From an uncultured Gammaproteobacteria bacterium (lineage in GTDB: Bacteria > Pseudomonadota > Gammaproteobacteria > Pseudomonadales > Pseudohongiellaceae): a stretch of 64,000 bases of DNA. This document shows positions 17,881 through 29,664 of this stretch, one piece after another (the stretch's first letter is position 1; each line of letters starts with the position of its first letter). The notes below the pieces were generated by a model, which did no database searches, had not been told where the DNA came from, and worked only from the letters and a program-made list of their open reading frames with translations. Made by a program: the position numbers and the translations under genes. The stretch covers positions 16,543 through 80,542 of the forward strand of contig CAJXSF010000007.1 of the NCBI GenBank assembly GCA_913061515.1, in the 5' to 3' direction.

Positions 17881-19609
17881 TAAGACAGAACATAAGCCTA
17901 TTGTTTGGCGTCTTTACCTTATCTTCTTTGTGATGCTGCTTTGTGTTGTTGCAGTGTTTTGGAAGTTGACGTCTTTGCACGTGCTTCAGAAAGACTTTCT
18001 GCAAGGCCAAGGGGATGCGCGCACAATTCGCACGGAACCCCTGTCGGCAAATCGCGGCATGATTACCGATCGTAATGGCGAGCCTTTGGCTGTCAGTACG
18101 CCGGTAAAATCTATTTGGGTTAACCCGAAGGAAATTTCACAAGAGCTCAGAGATATTGAAATTCTGGCGTTTGAGCTACAAATGGAGTCGCAAGTTTTGG
18201 CGGCCAATATCGCAGCAAATGCTGACAAAGAATTTCTATTCGTGAAGCGTCGTATGTCTCCGGCAGAAGCAGATAGAGTGCTGGCCTTGGGAATAGACGG
18301 GGTTTATTCGCGGCAGGAATATCAGCGTTATTATCCGCAAGGTGAGATAGCTGCCCATGTGGTCGGCTTTACGAATGTCGATGATAGCGGGCAAGAAGGT
18401 CTTGAGCTGGCGTATGACGAGTGGCTTCAGGGCGTGCCCGGCAGGCAGCAAGTGATGAAAGACCGTCGTGGGCGTGTCATTAAAGAGCTAGACACACTAG
18501 CCCCAGCCCAGCCTGGGCAAGATCTTGAATTAAGCATCGATTTTAGAATTCAGAATCATGCTTACAAAGAGTTGAAGTCTGAATACATGTTGCGTGGCGC
18601 ACGATCTGCCTCTGTTGTGGTCATGGATGTTGCCACAGGTGAAGTTTTAGCGATGGTTAACCAGCCATCCTACAACCCAAATAATCGTAGCACCATTACT
18701 GACTTCAGTGCGCTGAGGAATCGGGCTGTGACGGACTTGGTCGAGCCAGGTTCGACAGTTAAGGCGTTTACAGTTGCCGCTGCTTTGGAGTCAGGCATGT
18801 TTACGCCTGAAACTCTGGTCGATACTAGTCCAGGCCGTATACGGGTTGGTCGTGACTACGTCACCGATGCGACAACTCGTGCGATCAACCACGGCATGTT
18901 GACTGTACAAGGGGTTATCACGAAATCGAGCAACGTCGGCGCCACTAAGTTGGCCTTGGCTATTGGGCATGAGCCGCTGCGTAATTTGCTCGAACGAGTT
19001 GGGTTTGGTACGGACACCGGGACAGGGTTCCCTGGTGAGCGTAGTGGTGTGCTACCTAATCATCGCATTTGGCATGATATTGAAACGGCAACACTTTCCT
19101 ATGGTTATGGTTTGTCGGTCTCGGCCCTGCAGCTCGCGAGCGCCTATACCACTTTAGTGGGCGGCGGGATTAAAAAGCCGGTATCAATGTTAAAAGTGCA
19201 ACCAGATGCCTTGGCATCGATGCCCACTGAGCGCGTTCTGAGCGAGACGATTTCTCGCAATGTGATGGCTGCGTTAGAGACGGTAGTCGACAAAGAGCGA
19301 GGCGGTGGTGCGACGGCGGCCAATGTGCCTTTTTATAGTGTTGCTGGAAAGACTGGTACCGCACACGTTGTGGGCGCTTCAGGTTACGAGAGTAATGTGT
19401 ATAACTCACTCTTCGTGGGTTATGCCCCTGCAAGCGACCCGCGCATAGTGGTCGTAATCATTATGAATGAGCCTAGTGGGCGAGAGCACTACGGTAGTCA
19501 AGTGGCTGCACCACTTTTCTCAAAGATCGTGACCGGCGCGATGCGAATTTTGAACGTGACACCCGATAGATTAGACGATGCACAATTGTTGAAACTGAGC
19601 GCACTCTAA
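17873..19609 (+). CDS. ftsI: Septal peptidoglycan transpeptidase FtsI (PBP3)
   Basis: FtsI crosslinks peptidoglycan at the division site together with the glycosyltransferase FtsW. The product has 578 residues from the ATG at 17873, which overlaps ftsL. A membrane helix lies at about 13-35, followed by a pedestal region (ANRGMITDRNGEPLAVST) and the transpeptidase domain. The active-site motifs are intact: STVK, SSN (TKSSNVGATK) and KTG (AGKTGTAHV). Length matches E. coli PBP3 (588). Confidence 0.97.
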   Translation: MTNKTEHKPIVWRLYLIFFVMLLCVVAVFWKLTSLHVLQKDFLQGQGDARTIRTEPLSANRGMITDRNGEPLAVSTPVKSIWVNPKEISQELRDIEILAFELQMESQVLAANIAANADKEFLFVKRRMSPAEADRVLALGIDGVYSRQEYQRYYPQGEIAAHVVGFTNVDDSGQEGLELAYDEWLQGVPGRQQVMKDRRGRVIKELDTLAPAQPGQDLELSIDFRIQNHAYKELKSEYMLRGARSASVVVMDVATGEVLAMVNQPSYNPNNRSTITDFSALRNRAVTDLVEPGSTVKAFTVAAALESGMFTPETLVDTSPGRIRVGRDYVTDATTRAINHGMLTVQGVITKSSNVGATKLALAIGHEPLRNLLERVGFGTDTGTGFPGERSGVLPNHRIWHDIETATLSYGYGLSVSALQLASAYTTLVGGGIKKPVSMLKVQPDALASMPTERVLSETISRNVMAALETVVDKERGGGATAANVPFYSVAGKTGTAHVVGASGYESNVYNSLFVGYAPASDPRIVVVIIMNEPSGREHYGSQVAAPLFSKIVTGAMRILNVTPDRLDDAQLLKLSAL

Positions 19610-19622
19610 TGGGAGCGGCGCA

Positions 19623-21176
19623 ATGAATATAGCGGAAAATATTTTGTACACAACTACACTCGATCAGCTGCTCGATGGACTCACGGAATTGCCCCGTGAT
19701 CTGCCGTCTGCATTTTCTGTGCGTGTCAGTGGTGTGCAATTGGATAGCCGTTTAGTCAAACCCGGTGATCTTTTTTTCGCGTGCTTCGGAAAAAACCATG
19801 ACGCACGAGATTATATCGATGCAGCGATTGAACGTGGTGCAGTTGCGGTGCTCGCGCATGCAGGTGGGCCTTGGCAGGGCGTGAGTGTTCGACAAGGTGT
19901 CGTGGTTGTGGCTATTGCTGATCTGTCTGCTCGCACGGGCGAGATAGTCAGCCGGTTCTTCGACGAGCCTAGCGCAGCAATGACAATGTTTGGTGTGACT
20001 GGCACAAACGGAAAAACGAGTTGTACTCAGTTTATCGCGCAAGTTCTCAATAGCATGAAGCGTCATTGCGGAGTGATTGGCACGCTTGGTATTGGTATTC
20101 CACCGGAGCTTTCTGAATCTTCCTACACGACTCCAGATCCAGTGCAAGTGCATAGTGCGCTTGCCGACATGCGTTTTTCGGGGGCGGACAGTGTTGCGAT
20201 GGAAGTGTCTTCGCAAGGGCTGCATCAGCATCGAGTCAATGGTGTGAAGTTCGACATAGCCGTATTCACTAATCTAACACGTGATCACTTGGATTATCAC
20301 GGCAGCATGGAAGAGTATGCAGATACCAAGCGCAAACTGTTTATGTTTGAGAGCTTGAGTAGCGCTGTTGTCAATATAGATGATCCCTTTGCGAGCCAGC
20401 TTCTTAATGCCCTAGCACCACATGTTAAGAGTTATACCTACAGTGTTGGTAACTCACAGGCCGATGTCTATGCGTTGAAGTTAGAGCGCAACCGTGAAGG
20501 CTTTAAGGCGCGTGTCCATACTCCTTTTGGTGATGGTGACTTGCAAGGCTCGCTTCTAGGTACGTTTAACTTCAGTAATCTCATGGCCGTTCTCACGTCT
20601 TTGTTGGCGAGCGAGAGTAGCCGCACCGATTTTGATATCGATGTGCTATTTGATCATCTTGCACGTGTTAGCGCTGTGTCCGGACGTATGGAGATGATCG
20701 GCGATGAAAGCGCCGATGTGACGGTAGTAGTGGATTATGCCCATACGCCAGACGCTCTGCGTGTAGCGTTACAGGCTTTGCGAGAGCATTTCACTGGGCG
20801 CATCTGGTGCGTGTTCGGCTGTGGTGGCAATCGTGACCAAGGCAAGCGTCCCTTGATGGCCGAAATGGCCGAGCAGTTTGCCGATATTCTCGTAGTGACC
20901 GATGACAATCCTCGTAAAGAAGACGCCGATGAAATCGTAAGACAGATCGTTCTAGGGGTTGATGATAAGTCTAAGCTCACAGTGCAGCGTGACCGTGCGC
21001 AAGCAATTGAGTTTGCGATCTCTAATGCGGGCGTCGGCGATGTGGTGCTCTTAGCAGGAAAGGGGCATGAAAATTATCAAGACGTGAATGGTCAGAAAAT
21101 GGTGTTCAGTGACGTTAAGCAAGCAAGGTTGGCCTTAGCGCGACGTCTCAATTCTACCCATACAGGGCACAGGTGA
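19623..21176 (+). CDS. murE: UDP-MurNAc-tripeptide ligase MurE (meso-diaminopimelate adding)
   Basis: MurE adds the third residue of the stem peptide in the cytoplasm. The 517-residue product has the Mur ligase ATP site GVTGTNGKTSCTQF, the central domain ligand SQGLHQHRVNG, and the C-terminal motif DDNPRKED. The DNPR sequence is diagnostic for meso-diaminopimelate as substrate, in line with a Gram-negative wall. GGGAG precedes the ATG. It is followed after 4 bases by murF. Confidence 0.97.
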   Translation: MNIAENILYTTTLDQLLDGLTELPRDLPSAFSVRVSGVQLDSRLVKPGDLFFACFGKNHDARDYIDAAIERGAVAVLAHAGGPWQGVSVRQGVVVVAIADLSARTGEIVSRFFDEPSAAMTMFGVTGTNGKTSCTQFIAQVLNSMKRHCGVIGTLGIGIPPELSESSYTTPDPVQVHSALADMRFSGADSVAMEVSSQGLHQHRVNGVKFDIAVFTNLTRDHLDYHGSMEEYADTKRKLFMFESLSSAVVNIDDPFASQLLNALAPHVKSYTYSVGNSQADVYALKLERNREGFKARVHTPFGDGDLQGSLLGTFNFSNLMAVLTSLLASESSRTDFDIDVLFDHLARVSAVSGRMEMIGDESADVTVVVDYAHTPDALRVALQALREHFTGRIWCVFGCGGNRDQGKRPLMAEMAEQFADILVVTDDNPRKEDADEIVRQIVLGVDDKSKLTVQRDRAQAIEFAISNAGVGDVVLLAGKGHENYQDVNGQKMVFSDVKQARLALARRLNSTHTGHR

Positions 21177-21180
21177 TTCT

Positions 21181-22539
21181 GTGATACGCGACATGAGCTT
21201 GGCACAAATAAACAGCGAACTTTCAGGAAAGCACTTCGGTGCCGATGTGAACTTCAGCGCCGTGTCGACGGATACTAGGGCTCTGCCTGAGGGCGCGCTT
21301 TATGTTGCTTTGGTGGGCGAGCATTTCGACGGCAATGAATTTGTGCTGGACGCTATTGAGAAAGGCGCATGCGCAACGGTGGTGTCCAAACCCGTCCACA
21401 GTACTGTGCCAGTTTTACAAGTAAGTGACACGACCGAAGCGTTGGGACAGATTGCCCGTCTAAATCGCGAAGCCTCCACTGCGCATTTTATCGCGATCAC
21501 AGGAAGCCAGGGTAAAACCACTGTGAAAGAGATGTGTGCCAACATTATGAGCGAATGTCGCAATGTGTTGGTGACACGTGGCAACTTTAACAACCACATC
21601 GGTGTGCCATTAACGCTTCTAGAATTGAACGCCGAACATGATTGTGCAGTGATCGAGCTTGGGGCGAGTGGTTTAGGTGAGATTGCCTATACCGTGGCGA
21701 TGGTGACACCGAATGTGGCCGTACTCACAAACGCCGAAGCAACACATATAGAGGGCTTTGGTGATCTTGAAGGCGTCGTGCGCACCAAGGGCGAAATCAT
21801 TGATGGCCTGACCGAGGATGGCGTTGCAATCCTCAATGCCGATTCGCCGCACTTTGCCGTCTGGAGCAAGCGCGCGGCAACTAAAAACGTGAAGAGCTTC
21901 GGGTTGCAGAACGCTGCCGACTATCACGCTAAGAACTTATTGCTTGGGAGTAATGGTCGTAGTGCCTTTCAACTAGTCACTCCACAAGGAGACATCGAAA
22001 TCAGTTTGGGGCTAGCGGGGCGTCACAACGTACTCAACTCCCTGGCTGCCGCCGCTGCCTGTATTGAATCGGGAGCGACACTAAAGGACGTGCAAAGTGG
22101 TTTGGCGAACGTCAAAGCTGTCGCTGGGCGCCTGCAGCTACTAGCAGGAATAGCGAATTCGATACTGATCGATGATAGCTACAACGCTAGCCCGTCGTCA
22201 TTTCATGCAGCGATCGATGTATTGGCAGAGCAGGCGGGCCGTAAGATTTTGATTGTAGGAGATATGGGCGAGTTGGGTTTGCAGGCGGCGCAGGCGCATA
22301 CAGAGGTAGGTGAATACGCGAGACAAAAAGGAATCGATGCCCTGTGGGCGACTGGTCACCATGCTGTTTTGGCTGCACAGAGTTTTGGTGCGTCAGGTCG
22401 GCATTTTGTGAAACAGATAGATCTTATTGCTGCCGCAAAAAATGAATTGAGCGAAGGTGATACTGCCCTTGTAAAAGGATCACGCAGTGCCGCCATGGAA
22501 CGTGTAGTAGAGCAATTAAAAATGGGAGTGTCTTTATAA
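21181..22539 (+). CDS. murF: UDP-MurNAc-tripeptide-D-Ala-D-Ala ligase MurF
   Basis: MurF adds the D-Ala-D-Ala dipeptide to complete the stem peptide. The 452-residue sequence shows [14 protein letters not shown] (ATP site), [26 protein letters not shown] and [18 protein letters not shown]. The GTG at 21181 and an ATG at 21193 are both possible starts; I kept the GTG, with AGGTG ahead. It ends in TAATG, overlapping the mraY start. Confidence 0.96.
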   Translation: MIRDMSLAQINSELSGKHFGADVNFSAVSTDTRALPEGALYVALVGEHFDGNEFVLDAIEKGACATVVSKPVHSTVPVLQVSDTTEALGQIARLNREASTAHFIAITGSQGKTTVKEMCANIMSECRNVLVTRGNFNNHIGVPLTLLELNAEHDCAVIELGASGLGEIAYTVAMVTPNVAVLTNAEATHIEGFGDLEGVVRTKGEIIDGLTEDGVAILNADSPHFAVWSKRAATKNVKSFGLQNAADYHAKNLLLGSNGRSAFQLVTPQGDIEISLGLAGRHNVLNSLAAAAACIESGATLKDVQSGLANVKAVAGRLQLLAGIANSILIDDSYNASPSSFHAAIDVLAEQAGRKILIVGDMGELGLQAAQAHTEVGEYARQKGIDALWATGHHAVLAAQSFGASGRHFVKQIDLIAAAKNELSEGDTALVKGSRSAAMERVVEQLKMGVSL

Positions 22540-23621
22540 TGCTGGTATGGCTTGCAAGTTATCTTACTCAGATCGATAGCGGCTTCGCTGTATTTCAGTA
22601 CATTACCGTGCGCGGTATTTTCAGTATTCTTACGGCCTTGTTTATTTCTTTGTGGATAGGCCCTTGGATGATTCGCAGGCTTAACTCCATGCAGATTGGG
22701 CAAGTCGTTCGCGACGATGGTCCTGAAAGTCACTTGAGCAAGGCTGGTACGCCGACCATGGGTGGCGCGCTGATTATCGTCAGTATGTTGTTCAGCACAT
22801 TGCTTTGGTCTGACCTCAATAACCATTATGTCTGGACAACTCTCGCCGTCACTTTGATGTTTGGTGCGATCGGTTGGGTTGATGACTATCGCAAAGTATT
22901 TGAGAAAAACCCGCAAGGTTTGCCGGCACGATGGAAGTATTTTTGGCAATCGGTGGCGGGATTTGGCGCCGCCATTTTCCTATATTTTTCTGCGATAGGC
23001 CCAGCAGAGACGCATTACATTGTCCCTTTCTTTAAGGATGTGTCTCTTAATATTGGCATCCTCTATATCGTGATTTCCTATTTTGTCATTGTGGGAAGTA
23101 GCAACGCTGTGAATCTTACCGATGGCCTAGATGGGCTAGCGATTCTGCCAACAGTAATGGTGGGGGGCGCTCTAGGAATTATTGCCTACCTCGCAGGGCA
23201 CGTAGAGTTTTCTGAGTATTTGCGTATTCCCTATGTGGCAGGTGCAGGTGAGCTAGTGATATTTTGCGGCACCTTAGTGGGGGCTGGTCTTGGTTTTCTT
23301 TGGTTTAACACCTACCCAGCTCAAGTATTTATGGGTGACGTGGGCGCGCTTGCCCTTGGCGCTGCACTCGGCGTGGTAGCCATCATTGCTAGGCATGAGA
23401 TCGTGTTGTTCATTATGGGTGGCATTTTCGTCATGGAGACGGTGTCAGTCATTCTACAAGTGGGTTCATTCAAGCTTACGGGTAAGCGTATTTTTCGCAT
23501 GGCACCGCTGCATCACCATTTCGAGTTGAAAGGCTGGCCTGAGCCAAGAGTGATTGTACGATTCTGGATTATCACAGTCATGCTAGTGCTGTTTGGTTTA
23601 GCGACACTGAAACTACGATAA
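22539..23621 (+). CDS. mraY: Phospho-MurNAc-pentapeptide transferase MraY
   Basis: MraY makes lipid I by moving phospho-MurNAc-pentapeptide onto undecaprenyl phosphate. The 360-residue polytopic protein has the catalytic motifs [29 protein letters not shown] and [11 protein letters not shown], plus the C-terminal [14 protein letters not shown]. About ten membrane helices can be seen. Its ATG overlaps the murF stop, so the two are coupled. Confidence 0.97.
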   Translation: MLVWLASYLTQIDSGFAVFQYITVRGIFSILTALFISLWIGPWMIRRLNSMQIGQVVRDDGPESHLSKAGTPTMGGALIIVSMLFSTLLWSDLNNHYVWTTLAVTLMFGAIGWVDDYRKVFEKNPQGLPARWKYFWQSVAGFGAAIFLYFSAIGPAETHYIVPFFKDVSLNIGILYIVISYFVIVGSSNAVNLTDGLDGLAILPTVMVGGALGIIAYLAGHVEFSEYLRIPYVAGAGELVIFCGTLVGAGLGFLWFNTYPAQVFMGDVGALALGAALGVVAIIARHEIVLFIMGGIFVMETVSVILQVGSFKLTGKRIFRMAPLHHHFELKGWPEPRVIVRFWIITVMLVLFGLATLKLR

Positions 23622-23648
23622 ATATTACGAGAAAATAAAGGAAGACTT

Positions 23649-24998
23649 GTGGCGCATTTGCATCGAATTATAGTGGGGTTAGGAACGACAGGATTATCCT
23701 GTGCCCGCTATTTGCGCTCAAAAAATCTTGCTTTTGAAGTCATTGATAGCCGCCAATCGCCTCCTGGTCTTGCGCAGTTCCAAGCTGAGTTTCCCGAAGT
23801 GGCGTTGACATTGGGTGAGTTCTCGCAAACCTTGTTGTGTCAAGCTGACGAGTTGTTGTTGAGCCCAGGGGTCAGTGTTCAGACTCCGGCGATAAAGGCG
23901 GCAGCAGAGGCGGGCGTGCGTATAGTTGGTGATATCGCCCTCTTTAGTGAAGCGCAAGAACAGCCCGTTGTAGCAGTGACAGGCTCCAATGGTAAGAGCA
24001 CCGTTGTCACTTTGCTGGCAATGATGGCGCGCCAGGCTGGTTTGAGTGTCGGGCTTGGGGGCAATCTTGATGGCGCCGAAGCTTCCCCTGCTCTAGATCT
24101 TCTGCGCCAAGATCCTAAAGACGTCTATATTTTAGAGCTTTCTAGTTTTCAGCTTGAGACAACGCCTCACCTGGCTGCGAAGGCTGCGGTGATTCTCAAT
24201 GTCAGTGATGATCACATGGACCGTTATGCGAACAAACATGAGTATGAAGCGGCCAAGCAACGCATTTTCTTAGGGGCTGAAAACGCGATCGTCAATAAAG
24301 ATGATGCAGCAAGCCAACCATGGAACAGTCAAGGGCTCGCTATCAGTCATTTTGGATTAGAGATACCTAACGCCGGTGAGTGGGGAGTAGTGCAGAAAAA
24401 CGAGACAAGTTTTCTTGCTTTTGGCAATGAGGCACTGCTCGATATCAAATCTTTAAAGGTGGCCGGTAAACACAATATCGCTAATGCACTGGCAGCGCTC
24501 GCGCTTGGTGAGGCGATTGGATTGCCGCGTGAGGCGATGTTGAGTGCCTTAACAACTTTCCCGGGTTTGCCACATCGCTGTCAATGGCTGCGTCGAGTGC
24601 ATGGCGTGGATTACTACAATGATTCAAAAGGCACTAATGTCGGCGCGAGTATTGTAGCCATAGAAAGCCTCGGCGAACTTATTAAGGGCAAACTGATCCT
24701 TATCGCTGGTGGTGTTGACAAAGGTGCCGATTTTTCCATTATGGCGCCAGTGCTAGAGACGTTTGTGAAGTTGGCTGTTTTGATTGGACGCGATGCTAAG
24801 AATATGGCGGCAGCCATGAAGAACTCTATTGAAATAGTGTTTGCCAATAGCCTGCAAGAGGCGGTTGCCATAGCCGCACAGAACGCCAATGAAGGCGATG
24901 CGGTATTGCTTTCACCGGCATGCGCAAGCTTCGATATGTTCAATGATTTTACCCATCGTGGACGAGTCTTTAGTGAGACAGTGGAGGCTTTGTCATGA
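23649..24998 (+). CDS. murD: UDP-MurNAc-L-Ala-D-Glu ligase MurD
   Basis: MurD adds D-glutamate to UDP-MurNAc-L-Ala. The 449-residue product begins with GTG, with AAAGGA 7 bases upstream. It shows the N-terminal Rossmann segment IIVGLGTTGLSCARYL, the ATP site AVTGSNGKSTVVTLL, NVSDDHMDRY and YNDSKGTNVGAS. The stop overlaps the ftsW ATG by four bases (ATGA). Confidence 0.97.
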   Translation: MAHLHRIIVGLGTTGLSCARYLRSKNLAFEVIDSRQSPPGLAQFQAEFPEVALTLGEFSQTLLCQADELLLSPGVSVQTPAIKAAAEAGVRIVGDIALFSEAQEQPVVAVTGSNGKSTVVTLLAMMARQAGLSVGLGGNLDGAEASPALDLLRQDPKDVYILELSSFQLETTPHLAAKAAVILNVSDDHMDRYANKHEYEAAKQRIFLGAENAIVNKDDAASQPWNSQGLAISHFGLEIPNAGEWGVVQKNETSFLAFGNEALLDIKSLKVAGKHNIANALAALALGEAIGLPREAMLSALTTFPGLPHRCQWLRRVHGVDYYNDSKGTNVGASIVAIESLGELIKGKLILIAGGVDKGADFSIMAPVLETFVKLAVLIGRDAKNMAAAMKNSIEIVFANSLQEAVAIAAQNANEGDAVLLSPACASFDMFNDFTHRGRVFSETVEALS

Positions 24999-26182
24999 GC
25001 ACACCTTCGCTTTCAGTCTATAGCGCCATCCAAGGGCGCCAGCCACAAACATTCAAGCCTAATGCTTTATTGATCATCATCTTTGTTTTGATGACAGTGG
25101 GTTTGTTGATGATGACCTCCGCCTCAATAGAGATCGCTAATGGTCAATATGGCGATCCATTTTTCTACATGAAGCGCCAGTTATTTTTCACCGTTCTATC
25201 GTTTGCGGTGATTGCAATAACGCTGAATATCCCAACGCGGTTTTGGTATTCGGTCAGTGGTGTGTTGCTTGTTTGTTCGTTTATTCTCTTAGCGCTTGTG
25301 CTTGTTCCTGGTATAGGGAAAGTAGTCAATGGTAGTGCGCGTTGGATCGATCTTGGTTTTTACAATCTGCAGCCTTCTGAGATGGCGAAACTGTTTTTCG
25401 TCTTCTATCTAGCGGCCTATCTCGAGCGAAGACGTGAAGAGGTTATTGCAACTTGGGTTGGGTTTGTAAAACCAATGTTGATCCTTGCTGCGGCAATTGT
25501 CTTATTGCATTTCGAGCCAGACCACGGAGCGATGGTGATCATGATAGGGACTTGTTTCAGCATGATCTTTCTTGCTGGCGCAAAGTTGCATCGATTTTTG
25601 CTTGTCCTTGCCGCTTGTCTTGGTGCGGTCATCGTTTTGGCAATTATGAAACCCTATGTTCTCGATCGCTTCTCTTCCTTCCTTAATCCTTGGGCAGCCG
25701 AATATGTCTACGGGGAAGGTTATCAGCTGACTCAAGCTCTAATTGCGTTTGGTCGTGGTGGCTTCTTCGGAGAGGGCTTAGGCAACAGTATTCAAAAGCT
25801 ATATTTCTTGCCTGAGGCACACACTGATTTTGTTCTAGCGATCGTGGCAGAAGAGTTCGGTTTGGTGGGAGTTAGCACTATTGTAGGTTTGTTTATAGCG
25901 CTAGTGGCACAAGCCTTCGTTATTGGCCGTAAAGTTGAGGCGCAAGGCGATCTATTTGCAGCCTATGTCGCTTATGGTATCGCGATGTTGATTGCCTGCC
26001 AGACACTTATCAATGTAGGGGTGAACATCGGACTGCTGCCAACAAAAGGTCTAACACTTCCGTTTTTAAGTTACGGCGGAAACTCTCTGCTAGTGAGTTG
26101 TTTCATGGTGGCCGTGTTGGTGCGAATTCAATTTGAGCACGAACAAAAATCATTGCCTCAGGCGCAGCGAGGTCGACGCTGA
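24995..26182 (+). CDS. ftsW: Septal peptidoglycan glycosyltransferase FtsW
   Basis: FtsW is the SEDS-family polymerase of lipid II at the septum, partner of FtsI. The 395-residue polytopic protein has about ten helices and the SEDS signatures NGSARWIDLGFYNLQPSEMA, FEPDHGAMVI, PEAHTDFVLAIVAEEFG (holding the putative catalytic Asp) and LPFLSYGGNSLLVSC. Start and stop overlap murD and murG by four bases and one base. Confidence 0.97.
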   Translation: MSTPSLSVYSAIQGRQPQTFKPNALLIIIFVLMTVGLLMMTSASIEIANGQYGDPFFYMKRQLFFTVLSFAVIAITLNIPTRFWYSVSGVLLVCSFILLALVLVPGIGKVVNGSARWIDLGFYNLQPSEMAKLFFVFYLAAYLERRREEVIATWVGFVKPMLILAAAIVLLHFEPDHGAMVIMIGTCFSMIFLAGAKLHRFLLVLAACLGAVIVLAIMKPYVLDRFSSFLNPWAAEYVYGEGYQLTQALIAFGRGGFFGEGLGNSIQKLYFLPEAHTDFVLAIVAEEFGLVGVSTIVGLFIALVAQAFVIGRKVEAQGDLFAAYVAYGIAMLIACQTLINVGVNIGLLPTKGLTLPFLSYGGNSLLVSCFMVAVLVRIQFEHEQKSLPQAQRGRR

Positions 26183-27270
26183 TGTCTTCTAAAACGGTAT
26201 TGATTATGGCAGGCGGGACTGGTGGACATATTTTTCCAGCACTGAGTATCGCTCGCAATCTACAAAACAAAGGTTTCAGTATTGCATGGTTGGGAACGGC
26301 GCGAGGCTTAGAGGTCGATGTAGTCAATGGGACTGACATCCCATTGCATTTGATTGATGTGAAAGGGCTAAGAGGCAAAGGTTTTTTTAGCATGATCGTG
26401 GCCCCTTTTATGATTCTCAGTGCAATCGTGCAAGCCTTAGGCGTAATTCGTAGAGTAAAGCCCTGCTGCGTGTTGGGAATGGGCGGTTATGTCACAGGCC
26501 CTGGCGGGGTAGCGGCGAAGCTCTCCGGCAAGCCGTTGCTGATTCATGAGCAAAACGCGATTGCTGGATTTAGTAATCGCTTACTAGCGAAAATTGCCAA
26601 TACCGTGATGCAGGCATTCCCGGGCACCTTCTCCGAGTCAGTAAAAGCCATCACTACTGGCAATCCGGTGCGCGAAGACATCAGTGCACTAGCTCAGAAA
26701 AACTATGTCGCTAGTGCTGGGCCGCTGAGAATTTTGGTTCTGGGTGGCAGCCTGGGTGCTGTGGCAATTAACGAATTAATGCCAACGGTTTTAGCGATGT
26801 TTACGCCAGAGGCGCGCCCGCAAATTTGGCACCAGGTTGGTAAGAAAAATATCGAAGTGACACAGCAGGCCTATGCAAAAGCAGGGTTGATATTGAATGA
26901 AGCTTGTCGAGTAGACGCTTTTATCGATGATATGGCGGCAGCGTATGACTGGGCAGACATCGTTGTTTGTCGAGCCGGAGCGTTGACGGTGAGTGAGGTC
27001 GCGGCAGCAGGTATCGCCTCAGTATTGGTGCCATACCCTTATGCAGTAGATGACCATCAAACTCGTAATGCGCAGAGTTTAAGTGAAGACAACGCGGCAG
27101 TGTTGATTCAACAAAAAGACCTCGATGCTGAGAAATTGCAACAGCTGCTTGCAAGATTTCAAGATGACCGTGAAGCATTAGAAATGATGGCCCAAAGAGC
27201 GAGAAAAATAGCGCGCTTTGATGCCAATGAATTAGTCGCAAATCAATGCATGGATGCTTGTAAAGGATAG
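26182..27270 (+). CDS. murG: Lipid II synthase MurG
   Basis: MurG transfers GlcNAc to lipid I at the cytoplasmic face of the inner membrane. The 362-residue GT-B enzyme shows [67 protein letters not shown] and [15 protein letters not shown]. It starts in the TGATG overlap with ftsW. Confidence 0.97.
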   Translation: MSSKTVLIMAGGTGGHIFPALSIARNLQNKGFSIAWLGTARGLEVDVVNGTDIPLHLIDVKGLRGKGFFSMIVAPFMILSAIVQALGVIRRVKPCCVLGMGGYVTGPGGVAAKLSGKPLLIHEQNAIAGFSNRLLAKIANTVMQAFPGTFSESVKAITTGNPVREDISALAQKNYVASAGPLRILVLGGSLGAVAINELMPTVLAMFTPEARPQIWHQVGKKNIEVTQQAYAKAGLILNEACRVDAFIDDMAAAYDWADIVVCRAGALTVSEVAAAGIASVLVPYPYAVDDHQTRNAQSLSEDNAAVLIQQKDLDAEKLQQLLARFQDDREALEMMAQRARKIARFDANELVANQCMDACKG

Positions 27271-27277
27271 TGAAGGC

Positions 27278-28714
27278 ATGACAATGACTCGTAAACAGAA
27301 TAAGGCAAACCCCGTACCGGAGATGCGTCGTATAAAAACGATTCATTTTGTTGGTATTGGTGGCGCTGGTATGTGCGGCATAGCGGAAGTGTTGCTCAAC
27401 CAAGGCTATGCCGTCACAGGGTCTGATATTCGTCAATCGCCTGTTACTCAGCGTTTAGTGAACTTAGGGGCACAGGTATTTATCGGCCACCGAACTGAGA
27501 ACGTTGAGAGTGCCGATGTAGTTGTCTATTCCAGTGCCGTAAACTCAGAGAACCCTGAACTAGTGGCAGCAAGAGAGGCGGGGCGTCCAATCATTCCTCG
27601 TGCAGAAATGTTGGCGGAGCTGATGCGTTATCGTCATGGTATTGCAATTGCCGGGACACACGGCAAGACCACGACAACCAGTTTGGTGGCTTCCATTTTT
27701 GCCGAAGCAGGTTTAGACCCCACTTTCGTGATTGGTGGTTTGCTCAATAGTGCCGGTGCTAACGCCGCGCTAGGAGAGAGTCGTTACTTAGTCGCAGAGG
27801 CTGATGAGAGCGACGCGTCGTTCATTCATCTTCAGCCGATGGTTACGGTTGTCACTAATATCGATGCCGATCACATGAGCACCTATGAGGGTGATTTCAA
27901 TAAGTTGAAGAAATACTTCTTAGAATTTCTGCATAACTTGCCATTTTATGGTCTTGCTGTGATGTGTATCGACGACCCAGTGGTGGCTGAAATTTTGCCG
28001 CAGATCGCAAGACCAACATTGACCTATGGTTTTGCAGACAAAGCAGACTATCGAATTGTCAATCTGAGCCAAGATCGTCAATTCACACAGTTCGACATTG
28101 TGCGCCCAGAGCGCGAAGGAACGCTGCGCATCAATCTCAATATTCCTGGTCGTCATAATGCCTTGAATGCAGCAGCGGCCGTTGCCATCGCGAGCGATGA
28201 AGGGATTAGTGATGAGCACATTTTTGCAGGGCTGAGTAAATTTCAAGGCGTCGGTCGACGTTTCGAGATGCAAGGGCAATTCCCAGTGCGTGACGGAACG
28301 GCAATGCTACTGGATGATTATGGTCATCACCCACGCGAAGTGGCGGCCACGATTGCGGCATTGCGTGATGGATGGCCAGATTCACGCATCGTCATGATCT
28401 ATCAACCACACCGTTACACTCGCACTAAAGACCTTTATGAAGATTTTGTCATAGTCCTCTCGGACGTGGACGTCTTATTAATGTTGGAAGTGTATTCCGC
28501 TGGTGAAGACGCAATACCCGGTGCCGATTCGCGCAGTCTATGTCGCAGCATTCGTGCGCGAGGTCGAGTTGACCCAGTGTATGTCCAAGATGAAACAGAT
28601 ATTCGTCAGGTATTAACAGAAGTGCTCCGTGATGGCGACATCGTCATCACCCAAGGCGCTGGCAGTGTCGGTTCTCTAGCTAAGCAGTTGAGCGAGCAAG
28701 GTTTAATAGTATGA
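27278..28714 (+). CDS. murC: UDP-MurNAc-L-alanine ligase MurC
   Basis: MurC attaches L-alanine to UDP-MurNAc, the first stem-peptide step. The product has 478 residues from the ATG at 27278. A second ATG at 27284 has the better-spaced GAAGG, so the start is uncertain by two codons. Motifs are [62 protein letters not shown] and QPHRYTR. It ends overlapping the ddl ATG. Confidence 0.96.
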   Translation: MTMTRKQNKANPVPEMRRIKTIHFVGIGGAGMCGIAEVLLNQGYAVTGSDIRQSPVTQRLVNLGAQVFIGHRTENVESADVVVYSSAVNSENPELVAAREAGRPIIPRAEMLAELMRYRHGIAIAGTHGKTTTTSLVASIFAEAGLDPTFVIGGLLNSAGANAALGESRYLVAEADESDASFIHLQPMVTVVTNIDADHMSTYEGDFNKLKKYFLEFLHNLPFYGLAVMCIDDPVVAEILPQIARPTLTYGFADKADYRIVNLSQDRQFTQFDIVRPEREGTLRINLNIPGRHNALNAAAAVAIASDEGISDEHIFAGLSKFQGVGRRFEMQGQFPVRDGTAMLLDDYGHHPREVAATIAALRDGWPDSRIVMIYQPHRYTRTKDLYEDFVIVLSDVDVLLMLEVYSAGEDAIPGADSRSLCRSIRARGRVDPVYVQDETDIRQVLTEVLRDGDIVITQGAGSVGSLAKQLSEQGLIV

Positions 28715-29646
28715 CTGAATTAAACACTCAGATGCAGGAAGTTATCGCTCAATTAGGGCGTGTCGCTGTTGTGATGGGCGGCAATTCTGCTGAGCGCGAA
28801 GTGTCACTAAAAAGCGGCAGTGCGGTTCTTGAAGCCTTGCTTAGTGTCGGGGTTGATGCGGTAGGAATTGATGCCAAGAAAGACCTTGCTGTGCAGTTAC
28901 AGGCTCAAAACATTCAAAGAGTCTTTAATGTGTTACATGGGCGCGGCGGTGAAGATGGCACTCTGCAAGGCCTTTTGGAGTTTTTGCAGATACCTTATAC
29001 GGGTAGTGGTGTGTTGGCCTCGGCGCTAGCAATGGACAAAGTAAAAACAAAATACATATGGCAACAAATTGGATTGCCTACACCGAATTTCTTCGTACTC
29101 GACGCCACAACAGATTGGCAAGCAGTAATGGATGAACTTGGTAAAGCGGTGGTAAAGCCAGTGCGTGAGGGTTCGAGCATTGGGATGTCGATTGTCGATA
29201 GCCCAGAGAAACTTCGCGAAGCCTTTGCCTTGGCGAGCGAGTATGACTCAGAGGTCATGGCCGAGCAGTTTATTGCTGGCACTGAGTTTACAGTCGCTAT
29301 TTTAGATGGAGAGCCACTACCCGTAATAGAGCTGCACACATCCCATGTGTTCTATGACTACAACGCCAAATACATTGCCAATGACACGCAGTATTTATGT
29401 CCAGCTCCAATCGATGCGCAGGCTGAGAGCGAAGTGCAAGCGCTATCTTTGAGCGCGTTCTTAGCACTTGGCTGTACTGGGTGGGGACGGGTTGATTTGA
29501 TGCGCGATGCCGCTGGCAAGTTTTACCTGCTAGAAGTCAATACAGTGCCAGGGATGACAGACCATTCATTAGTGCCGATGGCAGCCACTGCCAAAGGGTT
29601 GAGCTTTAGCCAATTACTAATACACATTTTGACAACGACAAACTAA
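28711..29646 (+). CDS. ddl: D-alanine-D-alanine ligase
   Basis: Ddl makes the dipeptide used by MurF. The 311-residue ATP-grasp enzyme shows [60 protein letters not shown] and [17 protein letters not shown]. Location between murC and ftsQ is the ddlB position in E. coli. It overlaps murC by four bases. Confidence 0.97.
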   Translation: MTELNTQMQEVIAQLGRVAVVMGGNSAEREVSLKSGSAVLEALLSVGVDAVGIDAKKDLAVQLQAQNIQRVFNVLHGRGGEDGTLQGLLEFLQIPYTGSGVLASALAMDKVKTKYIWQQIGLPTPNFFVLDATTDWQAVMDELGKAVVKPVREGSSIGMSIVDSPEKLREAFALASEYDSEVMAEQFIAGTEFTVAILDGEPLPVIELHTSHVFYDYNAKYIANDTQYLCPAPIDAQAESEVQALSLSAFLALGCTGWGRVDLMRDAAGKFYLLEVNTVPGMTDHSLVPMAATAKGLSFSQLLIHILTTTN

Positions 29647-29664
29647 GAGAGTGCCACTAAGGCC